From positions 2,170,001 to 2,234,000 of the forward strand of contig NZ_RKHJ01000001.1 of NCBI RefSeq assembly GCF_003752465.1: a stretch of DNA of 64,000 nt, in the 5' to 3' direction. Positions 17,297 to 25,769 of the stretch are shown piece by piece. How positions within the stretch are numbered: position 1 is the stretch's first letter; every line of letters begins with the position of its first letter. Made by a program: the position numbers and the translations under genes. A model generated the notes under the pieces. It was not told the origin of the DNA, did no database searches, and was given only the letters and a program-made list of their open reading frames with translations. The DNA is from Agrococcus jenensis. Its GTDB lineage: Bacteria > Actinomycetota > Actinomycetes > Actinomycetales > Microbacteriaceae.

Positions 17297-18595
17297 ATGC
17301 ACCGCACACCCCGCGCCGCGATGACGCTCGCGGCGGGCGCTCTGCTGCTGACCGGCTGCGCCTTCGGCGGCGGCCAGGCGCCGACCGCCACCGAGACGAC
17401 CGACCCCACCGAGGAGGTCACGCTCACCTTCCAGTCGCTCGCCTTCCAGGACGCCACGATCGCGGCGACCGAGTCGATCGTCGACTCCTGGAACTCGGAG
17501 CACCCCGAGACGCAGATCGACCTCGTCCAGGGCTCCTGGGACAACGTGCACGACCAGCTCGTGACGCAGTTCCAGGGCGGCGACGCGCCCGACATCATCC
17601 ACAACGAGGCGTCCGACATGGCGGGGTTCGCCCATGACGGCTACCTCGCCGACCTGACGCCGTTCCTCAGCGAGGAGCTGCGGGGCGACGTCTCGGAGGG
17701 CGTGTGGTCGACGGTGACCGCGAACGACCAGATCTTCGCCGCGCCGACCATCATGCAGTCGTACGTCGCGTTCGCCAATACGGCGGCGTTCGAGGCGGCC
17801 GGCGTCGAGGTGCCGACCGGCGAGTCGCTCGCCTGGGAGGACCTGCGCTCGATCGCGCAGGAGCTCACGGCCGACGGCACCTACGGCCTCGGCTGGGGCC
17901 TGAAGTCGCCGACCGCGCCGTTCATGAACCTCGCGCTCGGCGAGGAGGGCACCTTCTTCGAGGTCGACCCCGAGGGCGAGGCGACGATCGAGATCGGCGA
18001 GGGCGAGCTCGCCATCCCCGAGACGGTGCACGCGATGGCCTACGAGGACCAGTCCCTCGACCCCGTCACGCTCACGCAGACCGGCGCCGACGTGCTGCCG
18101 GGCTTCCTCGGCGGGTCGTACGGCATGTACATCGGCGGCTCGTTCCTCGCGCAGCAGATCGCCGACACCGCGCCCGAGGGCTTCGAGTGGACGGTGCTGC
18201 CGCCGCTCGCGGGCAGCGCGGGCGCCGCGCAGGGCACCTCGCCGCAGACCCTCTCGGTCTCGGCCGACTCGGAGTACGTGGATCGCGCCGCGGCGTTCAT
18301 CGACTACTACATGCAGGCCGAGAACCTCGCGGCCGTCGGCGAGGGCGACTGCCTGATCCCGACGACCGGCGCGGCGCGCGACGCGCTCGCCACCGCCACC
18401 GAGGGCCAGACCGGCTGGGCCGAGATGCTCGCCTCCGGCGCGGTGCTCGAGGCGGCGCCCTTCCAGCTCGCGGTGAACTACCCGCAGTGGAAGGACCAGT
18501 ACGCGACGCCCGCGTTCCAGCAGTACCTCTCGAACGCCATCACCCTCGAGCAGCTGTCGACGCAGCTGACCGAGGGCTGGGACTCCATCCAGTAG
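17297..18595 (+). CDS. Extracellular solute-binding lipoprotein (family 1, CUT1 importer)
   Basis: 432 aa. Signal peptide with lipobox LLTGC (cleavage before the cysteine at about residue 22), then a Thr/Pro linker and a family-1 sugar-binding fold (SWDNVHDQLVTQFQGGDAPD, YGMYIGGSFLAQQI). It captures the substrate outside the membrane and hands it to the two permeases upstream. GAGGAGA ribosome binding site 5 bp before the ATG. Unlike many actinobacterial systems, the binding protein comes after the permeases. A strong hairpin follows its stop. Substrate not deducible. Confidence 0.93.
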   Translation: MHRTPRAAMTLAAGALLLTGCAFGGGQAPTATETTDPTEEVTLTFQSLAFQDATIAATESIVDSWNSEHPETQIDLVQGSWDNVHDQLVTQFQGGDAPDIIHNEASDMAGFAHDGYLADLTPFLSEELRGDVSEGVWSTVTANDQIFAAPTIMQSYVAFANTAAFEAAGVEVPTGESLAWEDLRSIAQELTADGTYGLGWGLKSPTAPFMNLALGEEGTFFEVDPEGEATIEIGEGELAIPETVHAMAYEDQSLDPVTLTQTGADVLPGFLGGSYGMYIGGSFLAQQIADTAPEGFEWTVLPPLAGSAGAAQGTSPQTLSVSADSEYVDRAAAFIDYYMQAENLAAVGEGDCLIPTTGAARDALATATEGQTGWAEMLASGAVLEAAPFQLAVNYPQWKDQYATPAFQQYLSNAITLEQLSTQLTEGWDSIQ

Positions 18596-18602
18596 TCGCA
18601 TC

Positions 18603-18637
18603 GCCGCGCAGGGGGCGCACGCCGCCCCCTGCGCGGC
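18603..18637 (+). promoter_or_regulatory. Intercistronic hairpin after the solute-binding protein gene
   Basis: GCCGCGCAGGGGGC (18603-18616) pairs perfectly with 18624-18637 across a 7-nt loop. No T tract. Hairpins here commonly protect the abundant binding-protein mRNA and reduce read-through into the enzyme genes downstream; it could also act as a partial terminator. Confidence 0.65.
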
Positions 18638-18673
18638 ACCGACCGCGCACGCCCGCACCGATCCGGAGACGAC

Positions 18674-19825
18674 ATGACCGACGCATCCTTCGCCGACATC
18701 GCGACAGCGTCGCTCGCGGGAGCGGCCGTCGCCGACGCCCTCGGCGGCGCGGCCGAGGGCAACACCCCCGAGACGATCCAGCAGCGCTACGGCGGCACGA
18801 TCGAGGGGATCGTCCCGCCGTTCCTCGACGACTGGCGGCGCGCTCGCCCCATCGCGCCGTACCACAAGGGCGACGGCCACGTCACGGACGACACCCTCAT
18901 GACGAACCTGCTCGTCGACGTCTACGCCGAGGTGCGCAGGCACCTCACGGCGCACGACATCGCGGATCACCTGGTGCCGCGCATGATCGGGCAGGTGCAG
19001 TGGATCCCGGAGCTCGAGGCGGAGGCGCTGCCGCTGCAGCGCGTCTTCCTCGCCGAGAAGTGGCTCGTCGCCCGCCTGCACTACGGGCACATCGACCCGC
19101 GCGAGGCAGGGGTCGGCAACGTCGTCAACTGCGGCGCGACGATGTACGTCGGCCCGGTCGGGCTCGTGAACGCGGGCGACGCGCGCGGCGCCTACGCCGA
19201 GGCGATCGACATCGCGGGCGCGCACCAGTCGAGCTACGGCCGCGAGGCGGCGGGCGTCTTCGCCGCCGCCGTGGCCGCGGCCTCCGCCCCCGGCGCGACG
19301 CTCGACGGTGTGCTGGATGTGGCGATCGGCCTCGCCCGCGACGGCACCCGGGCGGCGCTCGAGGCGGTCGTCGGCGCCGGCCGTCGGCTCGACGGCTGGC
19401 GCGACGGCGGCCTCGCGGTGCTGCGCGACGCGGTGCGCCCGTTCGACACCGTCGGGGATGCCTACCGGCAGCCGTCGATGGACGCCCGGCTCCCGAGCCG
19501 CACGAAGGCGATCGAAGAGCTGCCGATCGCCCTCGGCCTGCTCGCCGCGTGCGACGGCGACTACCGCGAGGCCGTGCTCGGCGCCGTCAACTACGGGCGC
19601 GACTCCGACTCGATCGCGGTCATGGCCGGCTCCGTCGCCGGCGCGCTCGGGGGTCTCGGCAGCGTGCCCGCCGAGTGGATCGACGAGGTCGGCGCGGCAT
19701 CGCGCCTCGACCTGCGCGCGAGCGGCGCCGTGATGGCGGGCGTGGCCGCCGAGGTGTGGCGCGCCGACGACGAGCGCCACCGCGACCGGCGGAGCGCGGC
19801 GCTCGCGCTGGGCCTCGAGGCGTGA
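18674..19825 (+). CDS. ADP-ribosylglycohydrolase-family enzyme (first of two)
   Basis: 383 aa. The fold hydrolyses N- or O-glycosidic bonds to ribose-like sugars with two Mg ions. Visible are the N-terminal GAAVADALGGAAEG (about residues 16-29), the metal motif TDDT at 71-74, and the second metal cluster YGRDSDSIAVMAGS near 307-320, so the metal centre looks intact. The middle carries NCGATMYVGPVGLVNAGD, typical of the subfamily found beside sugar transporters rather than dinitrogenase-reductase hydrolases. Start has GGAG about 9 bp upstream. The stop overlaps the GTG of the second paralogue. Likely acts on an imported glycoside. Confidence 0.88.
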   Translation: MTDASFADIATASLAGAAVADALGGAAEGNTPETIQQRYGGTIEGIVPPFLDDWRRARPIAPYHKGDGHVTDDTLMTNLLVDVYAEVRRHLTAHDIADHLVPRMIGQVQWIPELEAEALPLQRVFLAEKWLVARLHYGHIDPREAGVGNVVNCGATMYVGPVGLVNAGDARGAYAEAIDIAGAHQSSYGREAAGVFAAAVAAASAPGATLDGVLDVAIGLARDGTRAALEAVVGAGRRLDGWRDGGLAVLRDAVRPFDTVGDAYRQPSMDARLPSRTKAIEELPIALGLLAACDGDYREAVLGAVNYGRDSDSIAVMAGSVAGALGGLGSVPAEWIDEVGAASRLDLRASGAVMAGVAAEVWRADDERHRDRRSAALALGLEA

Positions 19826-21186
19826 GCGCGGGCCCGATGCTGCGGCTGAGCTGGACCCAGCCCGAGGACCTCGCCGCGCACGCCCTCGTCGCCGCTCGGC
19901 TCGACGGGCTCGACGTCTCGGCCCTCGAGGACGAGCTCGTCGCCGCCGGCGGCTCGCTCACCGCACCGGTGAGCGGCGCCACCCCCGAACGCGCCGACGA
20001 GGGGCTGCGCGCGACCGCCGCCCGCGTCACCGAGGCGGCGACCGCACTGCCGCGGCCCGCCTCGCTCCTCGAGCGGGAGCCCGACGCCTGGGCCTCGATG
20101 GCGCTCGAGCCGCCGACCGTGCCGGTCGCCGACGGCCTCGACGACCGCCTCCGTGGCGCGTGGCTCGGCCGCGCCATCGGCTGCCTCGTGGGCAAGCCGG
20201 TCGAGAAGATCCCGCGCGACGGCATCCGCGCGATCGCCGAGTCCACCGGCCGCTGGCCGGTGCGCGGCTACTTCACCGAGCAGGGGCTCGACCCGGAGAT
20301 CGCGGCGCGCTGGCCGTGGAACCGGCGCTCGCGGCCGACGAGCCTCGACGGCGTCATCGACGGCATGCCCGAGGACGACGACCTCAACTTCGCGATCCTC
20401 GCGCTCGTGGCGCAGGAGCGCGCGACCGCAGGCGAGCTCACCACCAGCGCGATCGCGCAGCTCTGGCTCGACCAGCTGCCCGCCGGCCGTGTCTTCACGG
20501 CCGAGCGCATCGCCTACCGCAACCTGCTCTCGGGCGACGAGCCCGAGGTCGCCGCGGTGCGCGGCAACCCGTTCGTCGACTGGATCGGCGCGCTCATCCG
20601 CGCAGACGCCTACGGCTGGGCGCATCCGGGCGATCCGGCCCCGGCGGCCGAGCTCGCCGTCACGGATGCGCGGCTCACGCACCGTCGCGCCGGCGTCCAC
20701 GGGGCAGCGTTCATGGCAGGCGCCGCAGCGGTGGCCGTCGCCGGAGCCGGCGTGGAGGCAGCGGTCGAGGCGGGGCTCGCCTGCGTGCCGAGCGGCTCGC
20801 GGCTCGCCGATGCCGTGCGGCTCGGGCAGTCGCTCGCCGCGAGCGACCGCGACGACGAGGCATGCCTCGACGAGCTGCACCGCGCCTACGGGCACCTGCA
20901 CTGGGTGCACGTGCTGGGCAACACCGCGCTCCTCGTGCTCGCTGCGCTCCGCGGTCGCGATGACTTCGCGCGCGGCGTCGGGCTCGCGGTCGCGGGCGGC
21001 TGGGACACCGACTCCGTCGGCGCAAGCGTCGGGGGACTGCTCGGTGCGGCCGGCACCGCGGCCATCCCCGCGGACCTGGCCGCGCCCATCCGCGGCGTCT
21101 ACCGCACGACGCTCGCCGGCTTCGACGGCGTGCGCTTCGACGACCTCGCCGCACGCACCCTCGCGCTCGCGGAGGCGGGCTCGTGA
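19822..21186 (+). CDS. ADP-ribosylglycohydrolase-family protein, extended and divergent (second)
   Basis: 454 aa from GTG 19822, overlapping the previous stop by 4 bp. The first 110 residues (MLRLSWTQPEDLAAHALVAA...) are an extra domain not in the first enzyme; the fold begins at RGAWLGRAIGCLVGKPVEKI (about 111-130). The first metal motif is changed to PEDDDLN (about 183-189) in place of TDDT, while the second, GGWDTDSVGA (about 392-401), is kept. A related pattern is seen in family members of unknown substrate next to sugar transporters. The changed motif may alter metal use or substrate. Coupled by overlap to the next gene. Confidence 0.85.
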   Translation: MSAGPMLRLSWTQPEDLAAHALVAARLDGLDVSALEDELVAAGGSLTAPVSGATPERADEGLRATAARVTEAATALPRPASLLEREPDAWASMALEPPTVPVADGLDDRLRGAWLGRAIGCLVGKPVEKIPRDGIRAIAESTGRWPVRGYFTEQGLDPEIAARWPWNRRSRPTSLDGVIDGMPEDDDLNFAILALVAQERATAGELTTSAIAQLWLDQLPAGRVFTAERIAYRNLLSGDEPEVAAVRGNPFVDWIGALIRADAYGWAHPGDPAPAAELAVTDARLTHRRAGVHGAAFMAGAAAVAVAGAGVEAAVEAGLACVPSGSRLADAVRLGQSLAASDRDDEACLDELHRAYGHLHWVHVLGNTALLVLAALRGRDDFARGVGLAVAGGWDTDSVGASVGGLLGAAGTAAIPADLAAPIRGVYRTTLAGFDGVRFDDLAARTLALAEAGS

Positions 21187-23192
21187 CCATCGACCCCGAC
21201 GAGGCGCCCACGAACGCGTTCGACCCGCTCGTGCCGCGCCCGATCGACCTGCCGACCGCCGTGCCGCTGCCCGCGCTCGGCGACGAGCGGCTGGCCGACG
21301 CGGCGTTCGACATCGCGAAGATCCTCGCCGCGCCGGACGACGCCGCGCAGTGGCCCGCCTGGCGCGAGGAGCTCGCCGCCCTCGCCGCCGCCGCGCGGTC
21401 GCGGCTCGCGCACGACGACGCCGCCTACGACGCCGTCTCGTGGGCTGCGCGCTGCCGCGTCGCCGCGCAGATCTGGCTCTGGGACGAGCGGCTGTGGGAC
21501 TGGCAGGAGCGGCGCTTCACGCCCGATCGACTGCTCGCCGCCTACGACGACCTCGGCGGCCTCGACGGGCTCGTGCTCTGGCACACCTACCCGTGCATCG
21601 GCATCGACGAGCGCAACCAGTTCGACTGGTACCGCGACGTGCCGCGCCTCGCCGCGCTCGTCGCCGACCTGCACGCGGCCGGGGTGCGCGTCTTCCTCGA
21701 CTACAACCCGTGGGACACCGGCACGCGGCGCGAGACGGATGCGTCGGGCCGCGAGCGCTCGGACGGCGAGTCGCTGCGGCTCGTCGCCGACGAGCTCGGC
21801 GCCGACGGCGTCTTCCTCGACACGCTGAAGCAGGCCGACCCGGCGTTCCTCGCGGCGGTGGGCGGTGACCGGCCGCTGGCGCTCGAGGGTGAGTCACGAG
21901 CGCCGAACGAGCGACTGCGCGACCACGTGCTGTCGTGGTCGCAGTGGTTCGCCGACTCGCGCGCGCCGGGCGTGCAGCGCGCGCGGCTCGTCGAGCGCCG
22001 GCACATGCTGCACGGCGTGCGGCGGTGGAACCGCTCGCATGCGGAGGAGCTGCAGACGGCGTGGATGAACGGCACGGGCGTGCTCGTCTGGGATGCCGTC
22101 TTCGGCGTGTGGGTGGGCTGGAGCGCGCGCGATCGCGCGACGCTGCGCACCATCTCCCGGGTGCAGCGCGCGTGCCACGAGCTGCTCGAGCAGGGGGAGT
22201 GGGCACCGCTCGCGGGTGCGACGGCGGAGGCGGCGGAGCTCGGCGTCCACGGCACGACCTGGACGCTCGGCGACGTCACGCTCGTGACGCTCGTGCACCG
22301 CGGCGACGAGCCGGTCACGGGGCGCTTCCTCGCGCCGGTCGAGGGCGCGCTGTGGGACCTGGGACGGGGAGCTGCGACCGACGGCGAGCTGACGATCCCC
22401 GCGCACGGCATCGCCGGGGTGCTCGCCGTGCGCGGCGAGGCACCCGCATGGCTGCCGGGGCTGCTCGAGGCGGCGGCCGCCGATCCTGCCCATGACGACC
22501 CGGCGTGGGCGGATGCCGCGTTCCCCGCTCGCGCGACCGAGCGCATCCGCGTGCCGAGGTCGAGCGCTGCGCCGCCCGCGGATGCCGTGCTGGTGCCGGC
22601 AGGCGCGCACGAGCTGCGGGTGCGGTGGCGGCGGCGTGAGACGGGCCTCTACGGCGAGGCGCCGTACGTCGAGGAGTGGAAGCCGCTGCCGCCGCGGCTG
22701 CACGACGAGCGCGAGTTCGAGGTGCGCGCCGAGCTCGGCGCGGTCGCGATCGCGCGCCGGGAGGTGAGCGTGGCCGAGTGGAACGCCGCCGCCCGCGATG
22801 CGGGGCTCGAGCCGCGAACGGGGGCGCCCGACGCGCCCGTGACGCACGTCGACCTCGACGACGCGCGCCGCTTCGCCGCCGCCGTCGGCGCGCGGCTGCC
22901 GACGGACCACGAGTGGCAGGTCGCGGGCGCCGCGCTGGAGCGGCGCAGCCCGCGGGTGTGGAACTGGACGGAGAGCGAGATGACCGACGGCATCACCCGG
23001 AGGACGATCCTCAAGGGCGGCAGCGAGCGCGCCGTGACCGGCTCGGACTGGTACGCCGACGGCGGCCCGCAACCGCCGGAGCGGTCGCTCGCGTGGCTGC
23101 GCACGGGCATCGACCGCTCGAGCGCGATCGGCTTCCGCCTGGCCTGGGATCTCCGGTCCGACGTCGACCACGGCACGGGGGATCCGCGATGA
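21183..23192 (+). CDS. Barrel hydrolase-like domain fused to a SUMF1/FGE-like domain
   Basis: 669 aa, 4-bp overlap at both ends. Residues about 90-400 look like a TIM-barrel glycosidase-type domain: GLVLWHTYPCIGIDERNQFD, AGVRVFLDYNPWDTG, LGADGVFLDTLKQADP, with a beta-sandwich-like continuation to about 460. Residues about 465-665 match the formylglycine-generating-enzyme/SUMF1 fold: RREVSVAEWNAA, RLPTDHEWQVAGA, VWNWTESEMTDG, ILKGGSERA and the closing IGFRLAWD. No cysteine is present in the SUMF1 part, so it is unlikely to be a sulfatase-activating oxidase and more likely a carbohydrate- or ligand-binding variant. The barrel assignment is an inference from motif spacing. Confidence 0.7.
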   Translation: MTIDPDEAPTNAFDPLVPRPIDLPTAVPLPALGDERLADAAFDIAKILAAPDDAAQWPAWREELAALAAAARSRLAHDDAAYDAVSWAARCRVAAQIWLWDERLWDWQERRFTPDRLLAAYDDLGGLDGLVLWHTYPCIGIDERNQFDWYRDVPRLAALVADLHAAGVRVFLDYNPWDTGTRRETDASGRERSDGESLRLVADELGADGVFLDTLKQADPAFLAAVGGDRPLALEGESRAPNERLRDHVLSWSQWFADSRAPGVQRARLVERRHMLHGVRRWNRSHAEELQTAWMNGTGVLVWDAVFGVWVGWSARDRATLRTISRVQRACHELLEQGEWAPLAGATAEAAELGVHGTTWTLGDVTLVTLVHRGDEPVTGRFLAPVEGALWDLGRGAATDGELTIPAHGIAGVLAVRGEAPAWLPGLLEAAAADPAHDDPAWADAAFPARATERIRVPRSSAAPPADAVLVPAGAHELRVRWRRRETGLYGEAPYVEEWKPLPPRLHDEREFEVRAELGAVAIARREVSVAEWNAAARDAGLEPRTGAPDAPVTHVDLDDARRFAAAVGARLPTDHEWQVAGAALERRSPRVWNWTESEMTDGITRRTILKGGSERAVTGSDWYADGGPQPPERSLAWLRTGIDRSSAIGFRLAWDLRSDVDHGTGDPR

Positions 23193-24376
23193 CCGGCCCG
23201 CTCGACGGCGTGCGCGTGCTCGACGTCTCGACGCTCTTCGCCGGCCCGCTCGCGGCGACGTTCCTCGGCGACTTCGGCGCCGACGTGATCAAGGTCGAGC
23301 ATCCGCGGCGACCGGACGCGTCGCGAGGGCACGGCCCCGCCAAGGACGGCGTGAACCTGTGGTGGAAGACGCTCGGGCGCGGCAAGCGCACGACGACGCT
23401 CGACCTCTCGCAGCCGGAGGGCGCGGCGCTGCTGCTCGAGCTCGCGCGCGGCGCCGACGTGCTGATCGAGAACTTCCGGCCCGGCACCCTCGAGCGGTGG
23501 GGACTCGAGCCGGCACAGCTGCACGAGGCGAACCCGGCGCTCGTGATCGCGCGCGTCACCGCCTTCGGGCAGTCGGGTCCGATGGCGCGCCAGCCCGGCT
23601 TCGGCTCGATCGCCGAGGCGATGAGCGGGTTCGCCGCGATCACGGGCGAGCCGGACGGGCCGCCCATCCTGCCGCCCTTCGGCCTCGCCGACGGCATCAC
23701 CGCGCTCGCGACGGCCTACGCCTGCGCGATCGCGCTGCGGCATTCGGAGCGCACGGGCGAGGGGCAGGTGATCGACATGGCGATCATCGAACCGATCCTC
23801 ATGCTGCTCGGCGGGCAGATCACCGCGTTCGACCAGCTCGGGCTCGTGCAGCCGCGGGTCGGCAACCGATCGGTCAACAACGCGCCGCGCAACGTCTACC
23901 GCACCGCCGACGGCCGCTGGGTGGCGGTGTCGACGTCGTCGCAGTCGGTCGCCGAGCGCGTCATGGCGCTCGTCGGTCGGCCCGACGTGATCGCCGAGCC
24001 CTGGTTCGCCTCGGGCCGCACGCGCGTCGAGCACGTCGACGAGCTCGACGCGGCGGTCGGCGGCTGGATCGCCGAGCGCACGCTCGCCGAGGTCGTCGGG
24101 GAGTTCGAGCGGGTCGAGGCGGCCATCGGCGTCGTCGACGACATCTCGGGCGTGATGGCGAACCCGCAGTACGCGTCGCTCGGTACGATCCTGCCCATCC
24201 ACGACGCCGAGCTGGGGGAGATCCGCATGCAGAACGTGCTGTTCCGGATGTCGGCGACGCCCGGCGAGGTGCGGCACACCGGCAGGCGGCACGGCGAGGA
24301 CACCGACGCGGTGCTCGCCGAGCTCGGGATCACGCCCGAGCAGGCTCGGGCGCTGCGGGACCGGGGGATCGTGTGA
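23189..24376 (+). CDS. CaiB/BaiF family (type III) CoA-transferase
   Basis: 395 aa from ATG 23189, overlapping the previous stop. Family III CoA-transferases move CoA between carboxylic acids. Opening GVRVLDVSTLFAGPLAATFLGDFGADVIKVEHP (first 34 residues; only the core LDVSTLFAGP and GADVIKVEHP quoted as motifs), ENFRPGTLERWGL, and the catalytic aspartate in GQVIDMAI near residue 196. In this operon it would activate a carboxylic acid released from the imported glycoside for cleavage by the next gene product. The acid is unknown. Confidence 0.9.
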   Translation: MTGPLDGVRVLDVSTLFAGPLAATFLGDFGADVIKVEHPRRPDASRGHGPAKDGVNLWWKTLGRGKRTTTLDLSQPEGAALLLELARGADVLIENFRPGTLERWGLEPAQLHEANPALVIARVTAFGQSGPMARQPGFGSIAEAMSGFAAITGEPDGPPILPPFGLADGITALATAYACAIALRHSERTGEGQVIDMAIIEPILMLLGGQITAFDQLGLVQPRVGNRSVNNAPRNVYRTADGRWVAVSTSSQSVAERVMALVGRPDVIAEPWFASGRTRVEHVDELDAAVGGWIAERTLAEVVGEFERVEAAIGVVDDISGVMANPQYASLGTILPIHDAELGEIRMQNVLFRMSATPGEVRHTGRRHGEDTDAVLAELGITPEQARALRDRGIV

Positions 24377-25152
24377 CCGTCGCGCTGTACGTGCCGGGGG
24401 ATCGGCCCGACCGCTTCGGCAAGGCCGTCGAGTCGGGCGCGGATGTCGTCATCCTCGACCTCGAGGATGCGGTGGCGCACGACCGCAAGGCGGTCGCGCG
24501 GGAGGCGGTCGACGAGTTCCTGCGGCAGCGCGGCCCGATCGGGCTGCAGGTGCGGATCGGCGGGCTGGACGACCTCGAGATGCTCGCGGCGCACGAGGTG
24601 GAGCTGCGGGTGCCGAAGGTGCGCGGCGCTGCCGACCTCGACGCGGTCGTCGATCGACTCGATCTCGACTCCCGACGGCTGCACGCGATCGTCGAGGATG
24701 CGGTGGGCGTCGCGCGGCTCGACGAGATCGCCGCGCACGCCGCTGTCGCCTCGGTCGCGCTGGGGGAATCCGACCTGCGGAGCGACCTCGGCGCGACGAG
24801 CCCGGCGATGATCGAGCACCTGCGCATCCTGCTCGTGCTCGCCGCGAGGGGCGCGGGACTGCCGGCGCCGCTCATGTCGGTCTACCCGGCGATCGCCGAC
24901 CTCGACGGGCTCGAGGCCGACTGCCGGGCGGGGGCGGCGCTCGGCTTCGGCGGGCGCACGGCGGTGCACCCGAAGCAGATCGAGGTCATCCGCCGGGCGT
25001 TCGCGCCGAGCGAGGACGATGTCGCCTGGGCGGAGGGGGTGCTCGCGGCGCTCGCTGAGGGCGTCGGCGTCACGACGCTCGCCGACGGCCAGATGGTCGA
25101 CGAGGCGATGCGGGCGCGCGCGGAGAGGATCCTCGCCCGCCGGGACGGGTGA
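24373..25152 (+). CDS. HpcH/HpaI aldolase/citrate lyase beta (CitE)-type lyase, copy 1
   Basis: 259 aa from GTG 24373 (4-bp overlap with the CoA-transferase stop). CitE-like enzymes cleave or form acyl-CoA thioesters such as citramalyl-CoA, malyl-CoA or HMG-CoA. Motifs: [28 protein letters not shown] near residues 25-40 (acidic metal ligands), VEDAVGV, ALGESDLRSDLG and GGRTAVHPKQIEVI. A paralogue lies at 35758-36624. The pair with a CoA-transferase suggests activation then retro-aldol cleavage, as in itaconate/citramalate dissimilation, but no hydratase is in this operon. Confidence 0.9.
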   Translation: MTVALYVPGDRPDRFGKAVESGADVVILDLEDAVAHDRKAVAREAVDEFLRQRGPIGLQVRIGGLDDLEMLAAHEVELRVPKVRGAADLDAVVDRLDLDSRRLHAIVEDAVGVARLDEIAAHAAVASVALGESDLRSDLGATSPAMIEHLRILLVLAARGAGLPAPLMSVYPAIADLDGLEADCRAGAALGFGGRTAVHPKQIEVIRRAFAPSEDDVAWAEGVLAALAEGVGVTTLADGQMVDEAMRARAERILARRDG

Positions 25153-25161
25153 TCGAGCAGA

Positions 25162-25644
25162 TCACCCCACCGCGCGCCGCCGCGGCGAGGCCGCTCGCGC
25201 GTTCACGAAGCGCCGATACCGCCACGACTGGTGCGCGTACATCGCGAGCGGGTACACGGTCAGCAGGGTGGGCGAGACGTAGCTCCATGGATGCTCGTAG
25301 CCCGCGCTGACGGTGGCAGCCAGCGTGGCCAGCCCGCACGCCGCGATCGCCAGCAGCAGCCACGAGGGTCGGCCCGGTCGCCTCGACCGCGGCTCCGTCG
25401 ACGGCGCCGAGCGGGAGAGCAGCGACGCGATGGTCATGCACAGACCGAGCACGACGACGCCGACCGCCCACGCGCGCGGCTGCTGCTCCAGCCCGGTGGT
25501 CGTGGTCGGCTCGGTGAGGAGGAGCAGCGCCAGCCCCAGCACCGTCACGACGACGCCGAGGGCGACGAACCGCATGGCGCGTCGTCGATGGCGAACGAGC
25601 CGCTCGGCCTGGGCGCGCTCGTCGGGCGCGTGCCGGCCGCTCAT
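25162..25644 (-). CDS. Four-span membrane protein of unknown function
   Basis: 160 aa from ATG 25644 (MSGRHAPDERAQAERLVRHR); a longer open frame reaches into the repeat array and is not used. A basic N-terminus precedes two hydrophobic helices (about residues 24-44 and 59-78), a basic linker SRRPGRPS and two more helices (about 95-140), ending NARAASPRRRAVG. No recognisable domain. Converges on the CitE gene with a 9-bp gap. Confidence 0.65.
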   Translation of the reverse strand: MSGRHAPDERAQAERLVRHRRRAMRFVALGVVVTVLGLALLLLTEPTTTTGLEQQPRAWAVGVVVLGLCMTIASLLSRSAPSTEPRSRRPGRPSWLLLAIAACGLATLAATVSAGYEHPWSYVSPTLLTVYPLAMYAHQSWRYRRFVNARAASPRRRAVG

Positions 25645-25769
25645 CGTCCGAGGCGCGCCCAGCGCCTGCCCTGCTCGGACCTCCGCCTCTGCACCGAGGT
25701 CATCGCGCCCTCCCGACCGTTTCCACACAGTGTTCGCGATGATGCTGAGAGTTCGTCGGTGCCGGGGTG

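Noticed and set aside
17237..19780. An 847-codon open frame on the minus strand, and similarly long ones at 31489-33303 and 33159-35159
   Set aside because: They are antisense shadows of well-supported genes (binding protein, ADP-ribosylglycohydrolase, carboxylase subunits) with Arg/Ala/His-biased composition typical of GC-rich complementary frames.
17704..19821. The upstream extension of the second ADP-ribosylglycohydrolase frame to 1160 residues
   Set aside because: The first part is Arg-rich antisense-like composition in the wrong frame of two genes; the GTG at 19822 overlaps the stop of the first enzyme, as the neighbouring genes do.
21183..23192. Formylglycine-generating enzyme for a sulfatase
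   Set aside because: No cysteine in the SUMF1 domain and no sulfatase gene nearby.
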